From Symbiodinium natans (taxonomy: Eukaryota > Sar > Dinophyceae > Suessiales > Symbiodiniaceae), in NCBI GenBank assembly GCA_905221605.1, contig CAJNDS010000561.1:42501-104886 (forward strand): 62,386 bases of DNA. The letters are read 5' to 3'. Below the pieces are notes generated by a model. That model was not told the DNA's origin. It did not search any database and was given only the letters and a program-made list of their open reading frames with translations. Each line of letters opens with the position of its first letter. Position 1 is the stretch's first letter. Made by a program: the position numbers and the translations under genes. Positions 20,915 to 37,824 of this stretch are shown here, piece after piece.

Positions 20915-21535
20915 TATATAATTCAAATAATTTACACGTCGGGGGGGCCCTGGACATCTAAATGGGTTAAGTTTTTTAAATTCTTAGAGTTTTTATAATT
21001 TACATAATTTAAATAATTTCAATAATTCAAATAATTGAAATATTGTAAATAATTTAACTGGAAAGGCGGGGGGGCTGGCCCGCTTCCGGGGGAGGCCCGG
21101 CTCGTAATTCAGTATTGGGGGGAGGCCCGGGCTCGTGATTTAGTATTGGGGGAGGCACGGGCTCGTAATTTAGTATTGGGGGGAGGCCCGGGCTCGTGAT
21201 TTAGAATTGGGGAGGCCCGGGCTCGTAATTCAGAATTGGGGGGAGGCCCGGGCAGCTGCCCCCAGGGCCCCTAAATTATTTAAATTATTCAAATTATTCA
21301 AATAATTTAAATTATTAAATTATTTAAATTCACCAAATTTATATAATTTAAATAATTTAAATGTCGGGGGGGGGGGGGGGCTCGACGTTTAAATTATTTG
21401 AATTATTTAAATTCACCGAGTTTATATAATTAAATAATTTAAATGTCGGGGGGCCCGTGGACATTTAAATTCTTTGAATTTTTAAACTTCACCGAATTTA
21501 TACAAGAAAAATTTAAATAACTCAAATGGAAAAGG
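20915..21535. repeat. AT-rich ATTTAAATAATTT sequence with G-runs and a few 31-bp units
   Basis: Degenerate TTTAAATAATTTAAAT stretches with internal dyad symmetry alternate with GTCGGGGGG tracts, including an uninterrupted run of about 15 G near 21365. At 21090-21250 five units of the 31-bp satellite reappear in the G-rich orientation. No gene is visible. Confidence 0.75.
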
Positions 21536-21540
21536 AGGGT

Positions 21541-22290
21541 CTGGGGGACACGTCTGATTAACATGTTCTAGAGGGTCCACAGGCAGGAATGGATGCAATA
21601 ACCATACATGTCTGTTTCAAGCGCTTGAAAGGGTCCAAAGGAATGGATTTGTTAACCGTAGTTCCGTGTGTTTCGAAAGGCAAAACAACATTGGAGGAGT
21701 CCAACACAATTCGAAGGAGTCATGTTATGGGACGCACCAACAAGGAAACCAACTAGGATGATGTCTGGGGGGCATTTCTGTTTAAGGTGTTCGAAGGGAT
21801 TCGCAGGGATGGTTTTGTGTAGCCATATTCTCTCCGGTCTCAACATGTACAACAGTTGGAGGAGTTCGAGACAACTAGGACTAGGAGAAGGCATGTTACG
21901 GACGCCCCAACACGCAAATCAATCAGGAGGATGTCTGGGGGGACATTTTTGTACAAAGCGGTTGAAAGGTCCACCGGAACGAACTTGTTAGCCATACATG
22001 TGTCTGCTTCAAGTCTCAAGTCTTTGAAGGGTCCAACGGAACGGGTTATATCCTTCTGTTTCAACAACAAGCAACGCAAGTCGAGGGATTCAAGCCAATT
22101 AGGAGGAGTCATGTTATGGGACGCCCCATTAAGCAAAACAATTGGGAGGATGTCTGAGGCAAGTTTCTGTTGAAAAAGATTGAAGGGTCCACAGGAATGA
22201 ACTTAACCATGCATGTCTTTTTCAACATTTAGGGGAAGTCTTGTTATGGGATGCCCCGCAAATTAGAAGTATGCCCACCAAGCAAAGCCC
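21541..22290 (+). repeat. degenerate tandem repeat of about 140-215 bp, about 3.5 copies
   Basis: Repeated landmarks are GTCATGTTATGGGACGC (about 21720, 21893 as GTTACGGACGCC, 22105, 22240), AGGAGGATGTCTGGGG (about 21755, 21928, 22147), and a block of GGGTCCACAGGAATG with AACCATACATGTCTG. Spacing varies from about 136 to 216 bp through indels. No coding sequence recognised. Confidence 0.8.
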
Positions 22291-22394
22291 TAGGCGCCCC
22301 TAGACCCTAAACCCTGATTAATACTCATATGAATTTCAACTTTAGTTTGGTTATTCGTATAGGTAAAAGCAGTCTTGTTAACTTATTTAATTTT

Positions 22395-26440
<4,046 letters not shown>

Positions 26441-26638
26441 GAAAGCGACGAGAGGCCACGAGGAGGGGGGTGACTCGCTATTGTGTTACTTCATAGTTAT
26501 TTGATTTTTCTTGAAAAAGAGAAAGGCCCCCTCCGACTTGTTTCCAAGGATGAGTGAGTTTGCTAAGCCATAAACCCAACTCTGACATGCTTCAGGCATA
26601 GAGCATTCAATGGTTTTAATGGGGAAAGAAGGACAAGA

Positions 26639-26661
26639 CCTCACATTATACCTAAAGGTCC
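26639..26661 (-). repeat. right copy of the 23-bp inverted repeat
   Basis: This is the perfect reverse complement of 13763-13785 (reads CCTCACATTATACC on the plus strand). It sits about 200 bp outside the last B module. An ATAGCCGTTAT lies just outside at 26669-26679, in the same plus orientation as the one outside the left copy. Confidence 0.9.
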
Positions 26662-26899
26662 ATGGCACATAGCCGTTATAGCTTCGGGTTTTTCGCTTCT
26701 GCCACTCTTGGAGGCCGCATCAGCACAAGATTCTCCGCTTCTCCGTCTTATGACACAGACATGCTTTAACATGTTCCAGCGTTTCGCTAACGGAGTAGAA
26801 TGTCATCTGCAGTCTGCCATCAACTTGACATCATCTTTTGACTGGTCTGGGGTGGGGTGGGGGGGGTGGGGCGGGCTGCGTCATTCCCTCAATCCGATA

Positions 26900-28436
26900 G
26901 TATGAGCAAGCAGAGAAACAAGACACTCTCGCATTGGCAACCCCTCGCCTCTGCAGGACCTGACCGAGCGATGCACAATGCTTAGCAAAAAAACGCTCTA
27001 AGCCTCTCCTAAAGATCGAAGCTCTTGTGCAGCTCAGTTTGCTCACATGGTTCTCTCATAACGGTTCTCTCGCTCGCTCTCTCTCGCACCTGGCTCGGGA
27101 GCCCAGAGGCAGGGGCGCCTGCGGAAAGTGAACTGGGAGAAAGGCAGAGAGAGAGGGAGAGAGGGAGAGAGGGAGAGAGGGAGAGAGAGAGGGAGAGGGA
27201 GAGAGGGAGAGAAAGAGAGATGAACGAAACGCAGGGAAAGGCGTACAAACAGGCCGCCAAAGCCTTCTCTTTCTCCCTTCCGGGCGTCCTCAAAGAGGCC
27301 CCGCTCTCACTGCCTCCCCACTTCCATTCTAAACGCTCCAAGTCCTCGCCATCTCTGCCAACTGAACCTGCGAAACTTCACTGCTTGTGAAGAGGAAGGT
27401 GATCTGCCTTCAGCATACCTTTTTCTGAGAAGGACTTGTTTGTTCAGACTGCTCTTCTTTTGTCGGGTGTTTAGCGTGCCCTGCACGCATGCGGGCATGG
27501 GCGCGCCCGCCTCCAGCTCCGTGCATTGCTCGGACAAGCGGACGTTCTCGTCTCGGAGAGCACGGAGCTTCTCCTGTCATACGTGTCATATGCGGCGTCC
27601 TATGGCGCTTCAACAGAGACAGCACAGACCTCATTCTCATAGGTGCTATGTGCATCGACTGAAAGGCTCTCTCTCTCTCTCTTCCCCTCTGTCCCTCTCT
27701 GCTTCTTCTTTCTTTTTGTTCAAGGCTTCCCTTTTTGCATTCATCCTTTCAAGGCTTCTTCTCATCTTCTCAGCACTTAGGAGTCCCCCCCGGAGGAGGA
27801 ACCCGGCCGCGACGGCCAAGTGGGTCTGTGTCCAGCTGACTGGGGGCCCCGTCGGTTTCAACAGAGCCCTTCAAAGACATCGGTACCTCTGTCTTAGCGG
27901 CACCGAGTGGAGTGGTCAATTTCACCACTCTGTTCGCTATCGGTTGTTAGGCCTTCGGTATCACTTTCAAGGCTCTCTCTCTCTCTCTGTGTCTCTGCGC
28001 CTGGCAGACGTCAGCCTCACGCTCCAGACGCTGGGTCAGCTCCTTCTCAGAAGAGAGAAACAGTTGCAAAGAGAAGTACTGCGCAGACTTTTGGATCTTT
28101 TTACTCTGAAGAGGCCCCATTGTGTTCTCACAACTCCTGTTGGATCTCTTTCTCTTCTCTCTTCGCTTTTTCGTTGCTCCACTGCTGGTGCCTTCTCGTG
28201 CAAGGCCTCATCTCTTGAGGCCTGCGAGCAGCTGCGCAGTCGAGCCGTTAGAGTCTTTAGAGTCTTTAGTGGCAACTTGCTCGGAGCGGTGTGCAATATG
28301 CAAAAGGCGCATCTGCTACGTGGTGTGGTGGGTGGTTCTGTTCCGTAGGCAGCAAGCACTCATGCCGACTTGTAATGTCGTCTAGGAAGGCCTTGGCCAT
28401 GGTGAAACGTGAACTACTACTACTACTACTACTACG

Positions 28437-28489
<53 letters not shown>

Positions 28490-29129
28490 GACTACGACTA
28501 CGACGACTACGACGACTACGACGACTACGACGACTACTACGACTACGACTACTATGACTACGCAACTTCCACTACCACCACCACCACCGCAGTCATCGAC
28601 GTACAGCAACTAGTAACAAGTACCTGCAAGAAGCCCAAAAAACCAAAACAGCCCCAAGCAAAAACAAAATCAAACCTCGCCTTCATGCCCCGGTGATGGG
28701 CCTCACAAACCGGAATAAAATGCAGACCGCGCCTTTGAAGCGGATGGCATGGCACGGAAGGGGGGAAAGTGGGAAGGTGGCCAAAGAAGGGGACTAAGGG
28801 GACTGGAGTTCTCATAAGTCTGGTGGTCTGGCTGAAGTGGGCCTGTTCTACCCCGCTTCGTCATGTTTCCGTGCCTGCACCTGGCCTTCCAAGTCCTTGA
28901 CGCGCCGGCGCGCCTCCGGAGTGGGGTCTCTGATCTGTATGGTTCAAGATATTCAAAGTCCCACAGAATAACCTACCCCTGATGCCTCCTGCATGGCGGG
29001 GGAAACGAGATGGAGCCGCTGCTGCCTGGCTTGGGAAATTATATTTTTACTTCAAAACGCGTCTTTGGAACAAACGTGTTCTACTACTACTACTACTACT
29101 ACTACTGCTACTACTGCTGCTGCTGCTAC

Positions 29130-29197
<68 letters not shown>

Positions 29198-32100
29198 ATA
29201 GTAGTAGTAGTAGTAGTACTACTACTACTACTCCTACTACTTATTGTCGCCATGGTCCACTTCAACTGTCGCATGACAAAGCAGCTTCACCAAAGCCAGC
29301 GGCACGAGTCGAGCTTCTCCTGGTTCAGCAACGTCAGCTCCTGGGCGTGTGAAGTCTTTTGTCTTCTTTGGTCTCACCCAAAAAAGTAGCTTAGGGAATG
29401 AGACGTTGAGAGTCGGGGGATGCGTGGGCTTGGAGAGCCCGCTGGAAACGCAGTTCGAGGCCATACCATGCTGAACTCTCACTTTTCATCTCGCTTCTCC
29501 CTCTTTCCCTCTTTCACCAGTGAATTCTCTCCGATTCTCTCCGATTCTCTTTTGCACGTTCCTTCCTTTCTACATTGAAGCCCTGTTCTTATCCTCTCCG
29601 AGGCGTCGGCCTGGCGCAGCTTCTCGGCCTCCGCGTGGACATGTGCTTTTGGGGAAAAAGAGGTTTGGAAATGGACAGGTTCTGTCCACCCCCGGGCGGC
29701 CCCCCCCTCCACCCCCCGCCATTTTTTGGTTCTTGCTTGCTCTCCTTTCTGCAGAGCCGCCTCGGCGCCCAGCAGCTGGAGCTCCGATTCCAGGTTTCGG
29801 CGCCTCGCTCGAACATCAGAGCGCAGAGAACCGAAAATGCCCGACGCTCTTTTCCCTCCCCGCGAGAGAGAGAGAGGGCCCTTTCGGATGAACGTTACAT
29901 AAAAAGGCCGGAGGGCTGCGTGCAGTTGTGTGGCTTTCTTTTTTTGCTTTCAATCTCCAAGGTCCGTGCATGCCGCCGCCAGCTGCCTCATATTTTGCTT
30001 GAGACGTTCGCTGATCTGCAAAAGTCACAGCATTGACACTGGTGTTTCATTGTGCGCCGGGACTCGGGACTTGATCGTGCCGAAGCTGCTCTACACGTTT
30101 GGACACCTGTGCCTCTCGAAAAATGCGGAGAAAAAGAACAGCTGCAAAAGAGAGCTTTCGCTGCAAAGATCTGCAAAGCTCTGCCGAGCTCTCAGCGCCC
30201 GCTCCTATCTGAACTCTCCCTTGCCTCCTCTTCCTCTGCTGCAGCCTCCAGTGTGCGGTGGCTCTGCTCTTCACTTAAAGAGTGCGAGAGCAATTGCGAG
30301 AGCAATTCTGGGCCACCAGCTGCTTCTGCACGCACTCGATCCCGGTGCTGTTCGACCTGCGGGCATTGGCACTACCCTGACTCAGAGGTGTCGAGCATGT
30401 CACGCATGTCTCAATCCCGTGATCCGAGACGAGAAGCGAGCAGCATGATGGAAGCACTCGCTGTTTGCAGGAATTTTGTAGCGTAGTCTCTTGCCATATA
30501 TGTTCGACTGCTGCCGCAACTTTTCAATCTTGCGCACAATGGAAAAAGGGCTTGCAGTGTGTTGCCGCCCCTTTCCAAGCCAGGGGGGGTGACGATAGTC
30601 TCTCACGGCTGTCCCATGATGTCCCCCGCCTGTTGCATTCGCTCCGTCTGCTTGACAAGCTTGTCATCGGTGTCGCAGAGCTCCGCCTGCGCCGGCTCAT
30701 GAGGGAACGCCCCCTCCGAACTCCGAATGGAACTCTTCTTCTCACCTCTCGATCAGTTTTTGTGCACCGTGCATGCGCACCTTCCTCGAGGCCGCCCGCG
30801 CCTCAGCATGCTTTGCCTCCTCCTTCAAGCCGAGATGAGAGAGCGACTTTTCATTTCGTGCCACACACAATACCAGACGCAAATGACACAAACCTGGCGC
30901 ATCTGAAGCTCAATGACATTCTGATGCATTTGCGAGATGTGCGGAGCCAAAACAAAAAGCGGGGAGCACAGAAAGGTCTCGAGTGTCCATGCTTAAGGAT
31001 GTTCGAGGAGGGAGAACGGAACTCCTCTGCAACCCGCAGCTGTGCGTGGAGCTGGAGGGCCTCCGACTGGACCTCTCAAAGTGGGGAATGCTTCTGAAAA
31101 AGGAGAAAGAAAGCGATCTCACTTCTCACTTCAGTGTCAACAGTCAACATCTGAAAGAAGAAAGAAGTTGAGATGCTCTCCTTCTCTCCTTCTCCTTCTC
31201 TCTCCACTTTATTTTTCAGTTTGTTTTGTTTGTCTGTGTGTGTGTGTGTATGTGCTTTTTTTGGTGGGGGTAGGGGGTAGGGGCGTAATTAGGGGGGTGG
31301 GGGCCCCCGGGCCCGCTCCGCGCCGCGCTCCGCGTCGAAGAGGGCCCCGAGCTCCGCCTCAGCGGCCTCCAGCCAGGACCTCCCGCGCTTTCTCTTCGCT
31401 TTCTCTTGTCTCTTCTTTTCCCACGCATCTGATCTCTTCGACCTCTCAACCAGATCACTCAGCTTTGTCAGCTCGGTGTAAGCCTAAAAAGGCACTTCCC
31501 CGCTCTCCTCCGCCGCTCGATCTCCACCTGCACGGCCGCGCGGCGATCGGCGTACCTCTCCGAGAAGAGGGGAGCAAATAAAGCACAAGGGACCACGCAA
31601 AAATCAAGAAAGAACAACATGCACAAACAACAATCAAACGAAGACAGCTCCCTAATCGAAAAAACATTGGTACGCAACAGAACATCGAAAAGAGGAGGCG
31701 GAGGATTTTAGGGAGGAAGGAGGGAGGAAGGAGGGATGAGGCGGAGGATTCGGGAGGAAGGAGGGAGGAAGACTGACGAAGATGGAGGGGGTACGAAAGG
31801 GGAGCGCCTGGGAGCTTCTCCAGCGCAGCGCTGCAGCAAAGCCTCTCTCGCAAAGGGGGGCCGGGGGGCCCGAGCGGGTCGATCGAGCCCCGATCTCTTG
31901 GGCACTCAAAGTAAGAAAAGGGGAACGCAAGAGATGTGAGCTGAGAACGGATTTTACACCGCAATCTCCCAACTTTGAGGAGGATTGGCCTCCCGTTTAA
32001 GGAGAGACAGCGCCTGTCGCTCTGCCAGTTGCTCCTGCAAAGATGCCACCCGCGCGCGCACCTCGTCACGCCCATCATTGCAATCTCGCGGGCTCTACTC

Positions 32101-34738
32101 TCAGCTCTACTCACGCCACTCCTTCGCCCTCTCCCTTCGAAAGCCTGGCCTGATCCAGGTCCTCTCGGTGCATGGCCGCTTGCCCCAGCACGACTTCATG
32201 CGCCTCGAGATGCACCACCCTGAACCGGAAAGTGCTTGAGGAATACTCGGAATACTAGTTTGTGTCACTGATCAGTTCGGCCTCTTCTTCGCTCAGCAGC
32301 TCTGACTTCATCTTCGCATGGCTCTCCTCGGCAACAAAAAGCCATGAGCAGTGACAGCAGTGACAGCAGTGCCTACTTAGGGTGCTGATGGCCACTGACG
32401 CCATCGGTGCGACAGGAGAACAGCTTTCTTGCAATGGGTTTTCCCTGACTCACAATGGCAATCTGCCTGCCTCCCCCGCCTCCCACTCTATAAGAGAACA
32501 ACAAACAACACACAAAATATCCGGCAACATCTGTAAAGGGTAGGAGACCACTTCACCAGCCTCCCAAATGGCCCAAGAAACGCAAGAAGTCTTGTCGTTG
32601 GCCCCTAGGAGTGTTGCCACGACTCAGCAATGACAGCAACGTCTTTGGGACGACGCATGTGGCGGAAAGTACACGCTTAGTAAGATATAACCCAACGTAC
32701 TTGTCGAATCTTGTCGAAGTCTACCTGCACCCGACAATTCGGCGCTACCACTCGGTTTGCGCCTCCTCCTTGAAGGCCCGGGCCTGGAGGCCCTCCTCAG
32801 AGCAGAAAAAAAAAGTCTTCCTCTCTCTCTCACTCTTCCTCCTGCGTGGTCCTACCTTTGGCTCTCATTCCTCACTCTGCTCTCAGCGGGGCGCCATTTC
32901 TGCGGCGACCGCGGCGCAGCGGAGGTTGAGTGACTGCAGTTGGCCCTGGAGGAATGTCCAATCAGTCCAGGCATGTCCAGTGCAGGCGGTGCCAAAAGAG
33001 AGAAAAGAGAGTAAATCTCACACTTCGCCTGGAGGCGGCGGGCATCTTCCGCAGCTTGCGGTCGCAGCCTTAAGTCATCTCAATGCAAATTGTTTCTGAG
33101 TGCAGCTCAAAAAATTTGCAGCTAAGCAAGTATCTCACCCATGCCACCAAGCTAAGCATTACGCAGTTGCTGGCGGCGCAGCCGGCCATGTGCCTCCGCC
33201 ACCTTCGCCCTCTCGTTTCGACCTCAGCCGATGCCCCGCATGTGCCCCGCATGTGGGCCCACATGTACCGAGCTCTTCAGCGCTCTCCGGCGGTTCCGAT
33301 CTTGTCTGTGCTCCAGGATGCGATTGGACGTAAACTGCTCGTTTGTAAACAAGACCAGTCTGTTGTGAAACTTTAGCTCTGTGTCTTTTGCCGGGTCCAA
33401 GTCAAGCGAAGCGGCAGAGGTCCTCTAGCATCTTCTTCCTCTCAGCCAAGGCCTGACACCCCCCCCCCGCCCCAATTCCCGAATCGTACCTGAGGTTGAT
33501 AGGAAGGTCGTTCTTTAGACAAAATCTCCTCATTCTTCCCTCAATCTCCTCATTCTTCCCTCAAATCTGGCGTCTGACATCCTCTCCTCGAATCTCGGGG
33601 CCTCCGCCTCGTGGCGCATGGCCGCGAGCTGCTCTCGGGAGGCGCCCAGCCGGCCGTGGGACTCGGAAGAAGCTGAATTGAAGTGTGCAGGGAGCAGGAA
33701 ACGAGGGCACACCAGCAATGAAAAAGACGCTGAAAAGGGAGGGGCTGTGTCTCTGATCTTTGCGTGCTCAAAAAAGATCAGAGGCTGATGCTCTCCCGTG
33801 CTGTCTCTGACTCTTTCTCCCTCTCTCTCTCTCTCTCTCTTCGCCGCCTCTGCCACGTTGGACTCGACCTTCCGAGTCTCCTTGAAGGAGTCACAAGACT
33901 CCTCCCCTTCCCCACCAGCCCCCCCGCCCTCCAGATACAATCGAATGCAGCCCCTCCTTGCAACAAGCACAAGACGCCAAGACGTGATCCATGACTTTGT
34001 CGTGCTCTCTACCCGCCCGCTTCCATTTTTTTCTCCTGCTTTTACTGTCGGGCCTCCGAAGTGAGTTGCCTTCAGTCTCCGGAGGCAAAGAAAATGGGCC
34101 GCCAGGAAAAAGAAAAACAAGAAAGGCAAAGGTGCCGCGCCTGCGGATCCTGCGGCCTACGGCCCGTTTTTCCTTCTGTCTTCGCGTCGTGTCAGAGAGG
34201 GTCGCCAATTATTGCTAACTGTTAGAACTGTTAGTCTCGCACATTCTGAGTACAGGTGCGTCTCTTGTTGTGTTGCCTCAATAACCCCCAAATTTAAGGT
34301 CCGTCCTCCCGTGCCGCGATCGTCGCCACTTCCAAGCGCCTCCTCTCGGAGACAGGGTCGCGATAAGGAGAGCCGTCCCGAGAAACATGCACATTGCAGC
34401 CAAGCATACATACATGACATACATGACATACATGACATACATGACATACATGACATACATGACATACATGACACACATGGCCTACATGACATACACGCAG
34501 ACACACACACACACACACACGCACGCTCTTCCTCTTCCTCTTTTTTCTTCCTCTTCCTCTTCCTCTTCTTCTTCTTCTTCTGCTTCTACGGGGCCTAAGG
34601 ACGCGTTCCCCCCTCCCCCTGCACTGGGCGACTGGCACGCCATTCCGTCCAGGTGACACACACGCTTTCTTTCCCTCTTGGAGCAGCTGCGACTCGGAAG
34701 CCCCTTGACGTAGGAAGTCTTCTTAAGTCTTCTTCTTC

Positions 34739-34777
<39 letters not shown>

Positions 34778-37320
34778 GGGGGCATGGGGGCGAACCCCCG
34801 GGCGTCCTCGCCCGCCCCGGTATTCGGGGGGCCTCCGGTTGGGGCGGTTGGAGGAGAGGGAGCACAAGACCGTTGACTCTCGACCCCTACCCCACATGAA
34901 ACCCCTAGATCGGTGAGCCCCTTATCCATTCGACTCCATTCTGTGGCCCCAGGGCCGCCATCATGATGGCGCCGTCCCCTCCAGCGGTGGCTGCAGGTTC
35001 AGGCATGTGAGTTTGGGAGCGCGCCCGTGCTCGACACTGCTCCAAGGCCAGGTCAAGGCTAATTGGGGTGTGCCCCCCGGCGGTTTCCCACCGTGACAAA
35101 ACTGCAGCATCTAATTCCCTCAGGCAAAGGCCCCCCTCTCTTCCACCGTGTGTTAGTTGAGCCGAAGCGAGGCTGAGCTGAAGCGACTTGGGGCGACTTT
35201 GGTCAGGAAAGGGTGCTGGGTTTCACTGTATTCCCATGTATCCGTCAGTGTGCGCGCAGTGCGTCTGCGCCCCCCATGGCCTCAAAGCGTACAGTACGCA
35301 TTTGGAAAGGGGGGGCAATGGGGCATCTCGTCTGAGAAACGGAAGCGGCGTGTGGCTCAAGCCCCGGGGGGCCCAGGGGGGCGGGTCCCCCAGTTCCCGA
35401 GACTTGAGCCAAAATGGCTACAGACTTCTCCCTCTCTTTCTCTCTCTTTCTGTCCTCTTCTGCTTCTTCTTCCTATCCACCACTAGCGTGGACACCCTTC
35501 CCCGCGAGTCTGGGTAGGGGTGCGAGGAGACATCCGTTCGGCGTCGGCTCCGGATTCCTGCAGGACCTCCGAGACGGGGCCTCTCAATTTCTTCTTCCTT
35601 TTCTGCGATGATTGGTCCCCCGCGCGGTCTCTCTTGCTCCTCCATTCTTCTCCCGGCAGATCTCTCTCTTTCTCTTCCTTTCTTCCTCTCTTCCTGTCTT
35701 CCTCTCTTCTTCTCCGTAGCGGAGAGGGCCACAGCGGCCCGTTTTTGTGTCCAGCTGGCCTGGTTCTTTTGAAGCTCCTCATCGTGATTTTCGCAGGGGT
35801 GCGGATGTCATTGGGGTCCATAAGGCTGCCACTCAATCTGCACCCGGCAGTAACAGGGCCTAACTGTCTGACTCACGTTTGCGTCGTTGATCTCTGTTGA
35901 TCGTCTTGAGGATGTTTTCGTGAAGCGTTGGCGGCCTTCTCGTGCTCCCCGGCTTTGCCGTTCATGGGCGCTGCTGTCCCTCGTCTGACTCCGTGGTGAA
36001 CATGTTGCTAAGCAAGCGTGCGTTGAGACATCGTCATTGCAACCTGCCATAGCCACAAGCCTTCGCGCGAACCTTCCGCGGAGCTCCGCTCTCCGAAACA
36101 GCTTGGCCAAGCGATGGGGCGCGATTCTTATGGTTGCAGGCATGTCGGGCGTCATTGTATCTAGGTTCCAAGAATGCCGACAGACAGACCTTCGGCGAGC
36201 CTTCCACGGACGCTTCCGTGCAGTGGGGGGTCCCGCTTGTCGGTGGCTCCTATAGAGGGGGCGCCTAGGACCCCTGGGACCCTTCCTGGGACCCCCTCCC
36301 CTTTTTTTGAGGCCTTTCCCAAACCCTCTTTCCTCCTTTCCTGTCCGTGGGCCGGCCCGGCTGCCGAGGCGGCGCGCGCAAAGCGTTTACAATTACTCGA
36401 GCGCCTAAAACACCAAGAAAGGAAAATTGGAAACACGTAGCGGGGAGAGCAGCGGGGAGAGCAGCGGGGAGAGCAGCGGGGAGAGCACGGTGAGCTGCGG
36501 ATGTTTTCTTGTTCGGAGGGCGTCCTCTCTGCATCGGAGGTCCGCTCCTCTGATCGGAGGCTTTCCTAGCGATGGGAGAAACAAGAGGCTTTCACGATGT
36601 TCTTCCTGGCCGCTGGCCTCCAGATCCTCGCAGTTCTGCACCTCATGTTTCTCCCCAGCCTGAACATGCAGACCCGGTTTAAGGGAAACTGGAATCTTGG
36701 GGGCATGCGCGGACATGTTGTGACCCCCTCTGTGCAAACATGTGCAAACATGGTGCTAACTGCCACGGCGTGCATTTGCTGACTTATCCCATGTAAGGCA
36801 CACAGATCCCCTCAAAGCAGTCCGGTGCCTGCAGAATCAGGCAGAGCTAGATTGCAGTATGGGGTTCCATGAACCCCTTCGTCACGAAAAGTTGGGACTC
36901 ATCCCAGATTGCCGTGAGCGAAAGCAGGACAACACCTGACGTGCCCCTGATGAATGTACTGTGGCCTTCTCCAAGCGCTAAGCCTGGTCATATGGCCAGT
37001 TTCGACAGCTAACTGTGCCTCCGCCCTCTTCATTCTTTCAATCAAGTCGGAGAACCTCAAGATAGTGACATCGGTTTTGTGAAACAAGCGAGGGAGTTCT
37101 AATTTTGGCACCTTGAAGCTCAGTTGATAGGATGTGCTCAGCCACCAGCTTGTTGCACAAGAAGTCCACGCTGTTGTCGGCGCCTGAACGCGCAAGCTTG
37201 CCATGCGTTCGGCCATGCGCTTTGCCGTGCTTTGCCATGCCTGGCACGAGGCTGCGCTGCAAGCCTGCGAGCAGCCGGCTGACATCCAAAGCCTGCAGCG
37301 AAGCACTTGCGAAGCACTGG
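26900..37320 (-). CDS. long coiled-coil protein gene made of many micro-exons
   Basis: Minus-strand islands of 40-120 nt, roughly one per 250 bp, translate into charged helical sequence, while the intervals are simple repeats and CT-rich tracts. From N- to C-terminal side, examples are FSDLIERMKRAEAQLA (about 37.06 kb), EVLQESGADAERM (35.56), FEERMSDARFEGRMRR (33.57), AEDARRLQAK (33.03), RVASLQEQLAERQALSLL (32.03), VLGQAAMHREDLDQARL (32.16), ADRRAAVQVEIERRRRAG (31.53), SQMHQNVIELQMRQ (30.92), DDKLVKQTERMQQAGDIMG (30.65), SELQLLGAEAALQ (29.78), AEAEKLRQADASERI (29.62), RVKDLEGQVQARK (28.89), EKELTQRLEREADVCQA (28.03) and LRALRDENVRLSEQ (27.54). Almost every exon is heptad-like. Probably a structural, cytoskeletal or centriolar-type protein; no specific family was recognised. 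Exon ends, start and stop were not fixed, and it may be more than one gene. Confidence 0.6.
27120..27220. repeat. GAGAGGGA purine-rich simple repeat
   Basis: A tandem GAGAGGGA/GAGAGA tract of about 80 bp (core 27147-27220) probably lies in an intron of the minus-strand coiled-coil gene. Confidence 0.8.
28413..28575 (+). repeat. CTA/CGA trinucleotide microsatellite
   Basis: About 30 CTA units are followed by alternating ACGACT and CGACGACTA variants, ending in CAC triplets near 28595. It separates two exons of the minus-strand coiled-coil gene. Poly-Tyr, poly-Leu and poly-Val ORFs here are artefacts. Confidence 0.95.
29081..29235. repeat. CTA-TAG-CTA inverted trinucleotide microsatellite
   Basis: CTA units (29081-29130) switch at CTACTAGTAGTAG to a long TAG array (to about 29215) and back to ACT units (to about 29235). 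CTA and TAG are reverse complements, so the tract can fold into a long hairpin. Confidence 0.93.
34408..34500 (+). repeat. ACATACATG 9-bp tandem repeat followed by AC repeat
   Basis: Nine-bp CATACATGA units, about nine copies, run into a short CA microsatellite and CTTCCTCTT repeats to about 34590. Probably intronic to the minus-strand gene, since an exon-like RRLEVATIAAREDG lies at about 34350. Confidence 0.9.
34737..34778 (+). repeat. CTTT tetranucleotide microsatellite
   Basis: About ten CTTT units in a CT-rich, probably intronic tract. Confidence 0.92.
36439..36486 (+). repeat. GGGGAGAGCAGC 12-bp repeat
   Basis: Four near-perfect units, possibly intronic to the minus-strand gene. Confidence 0.88.
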
Positions 37321-37682
37321 CGAAGCACTTGTGAAGCGCTGCGAAGCACTCTCATGTCTGCGGGTGACGGATCAAAAAATTGAAGAAGGATCCTTAAAAA
37401 CATTGAGCCACAGAGATCAACAAGAAATTGCATTCAGGAACAAAAAAACCAAGGAGGAGCGGGTGGGGGTGTGGGGGGGCGTGGAGGGCGTGGGAGAGGC
37501 TCACGCAGAAAACCAAGCTGCGCGAGACAGACTGCTTGCCATTTGCAAAGAAGCGGGGTAGGGGGGGTGGGGGGTTGCATGGCTTCAAAACCCTCGGCAC
37601 ACCCCCCCCCCCCCGATTTGCAAACACAGTATTCGCATCAGATGTCTTCGACTGAAAGCCAAAAGGGCAAAATCCCTGGACC

Positions 37683-37722
37683 GGCTTCGCGGCTTCGCGG
37701 CTTCGCGGCTTCGCGGCCTCGC
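37683..37722 (+). repeat. TTCGCGGC 8-bp repeat
   Basis: Five perfect GGCTTCGC units, followed by a diverged sixth (GGCCTCGC), between the coiled-coil and exonuclease gene regions. Confidence 0.88.
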
Positions 37723-37824
37723 GCACAAGAGCCCACGACGGCCTAGGCTTTCCCACTCTTTATGGGTCTTGTTGAGGGTTCAAAATGCTTTGCAAATGGG
37801 TACCTTAGGTCTGCACAAGGGGTT

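Noticed and set aside
27440-28348. 302-codon plus-strand ORF
   Set aside because: The opposite strand over the same interval contains several good coiled-coil exons; the plus frame is Ser/Leu-rich shadow sequence.
28382-28609. Poly-Val, poly-Leu and poly-Tyr ORFs
   Set aside because: They are translations of the CTA trinucleotide tract.
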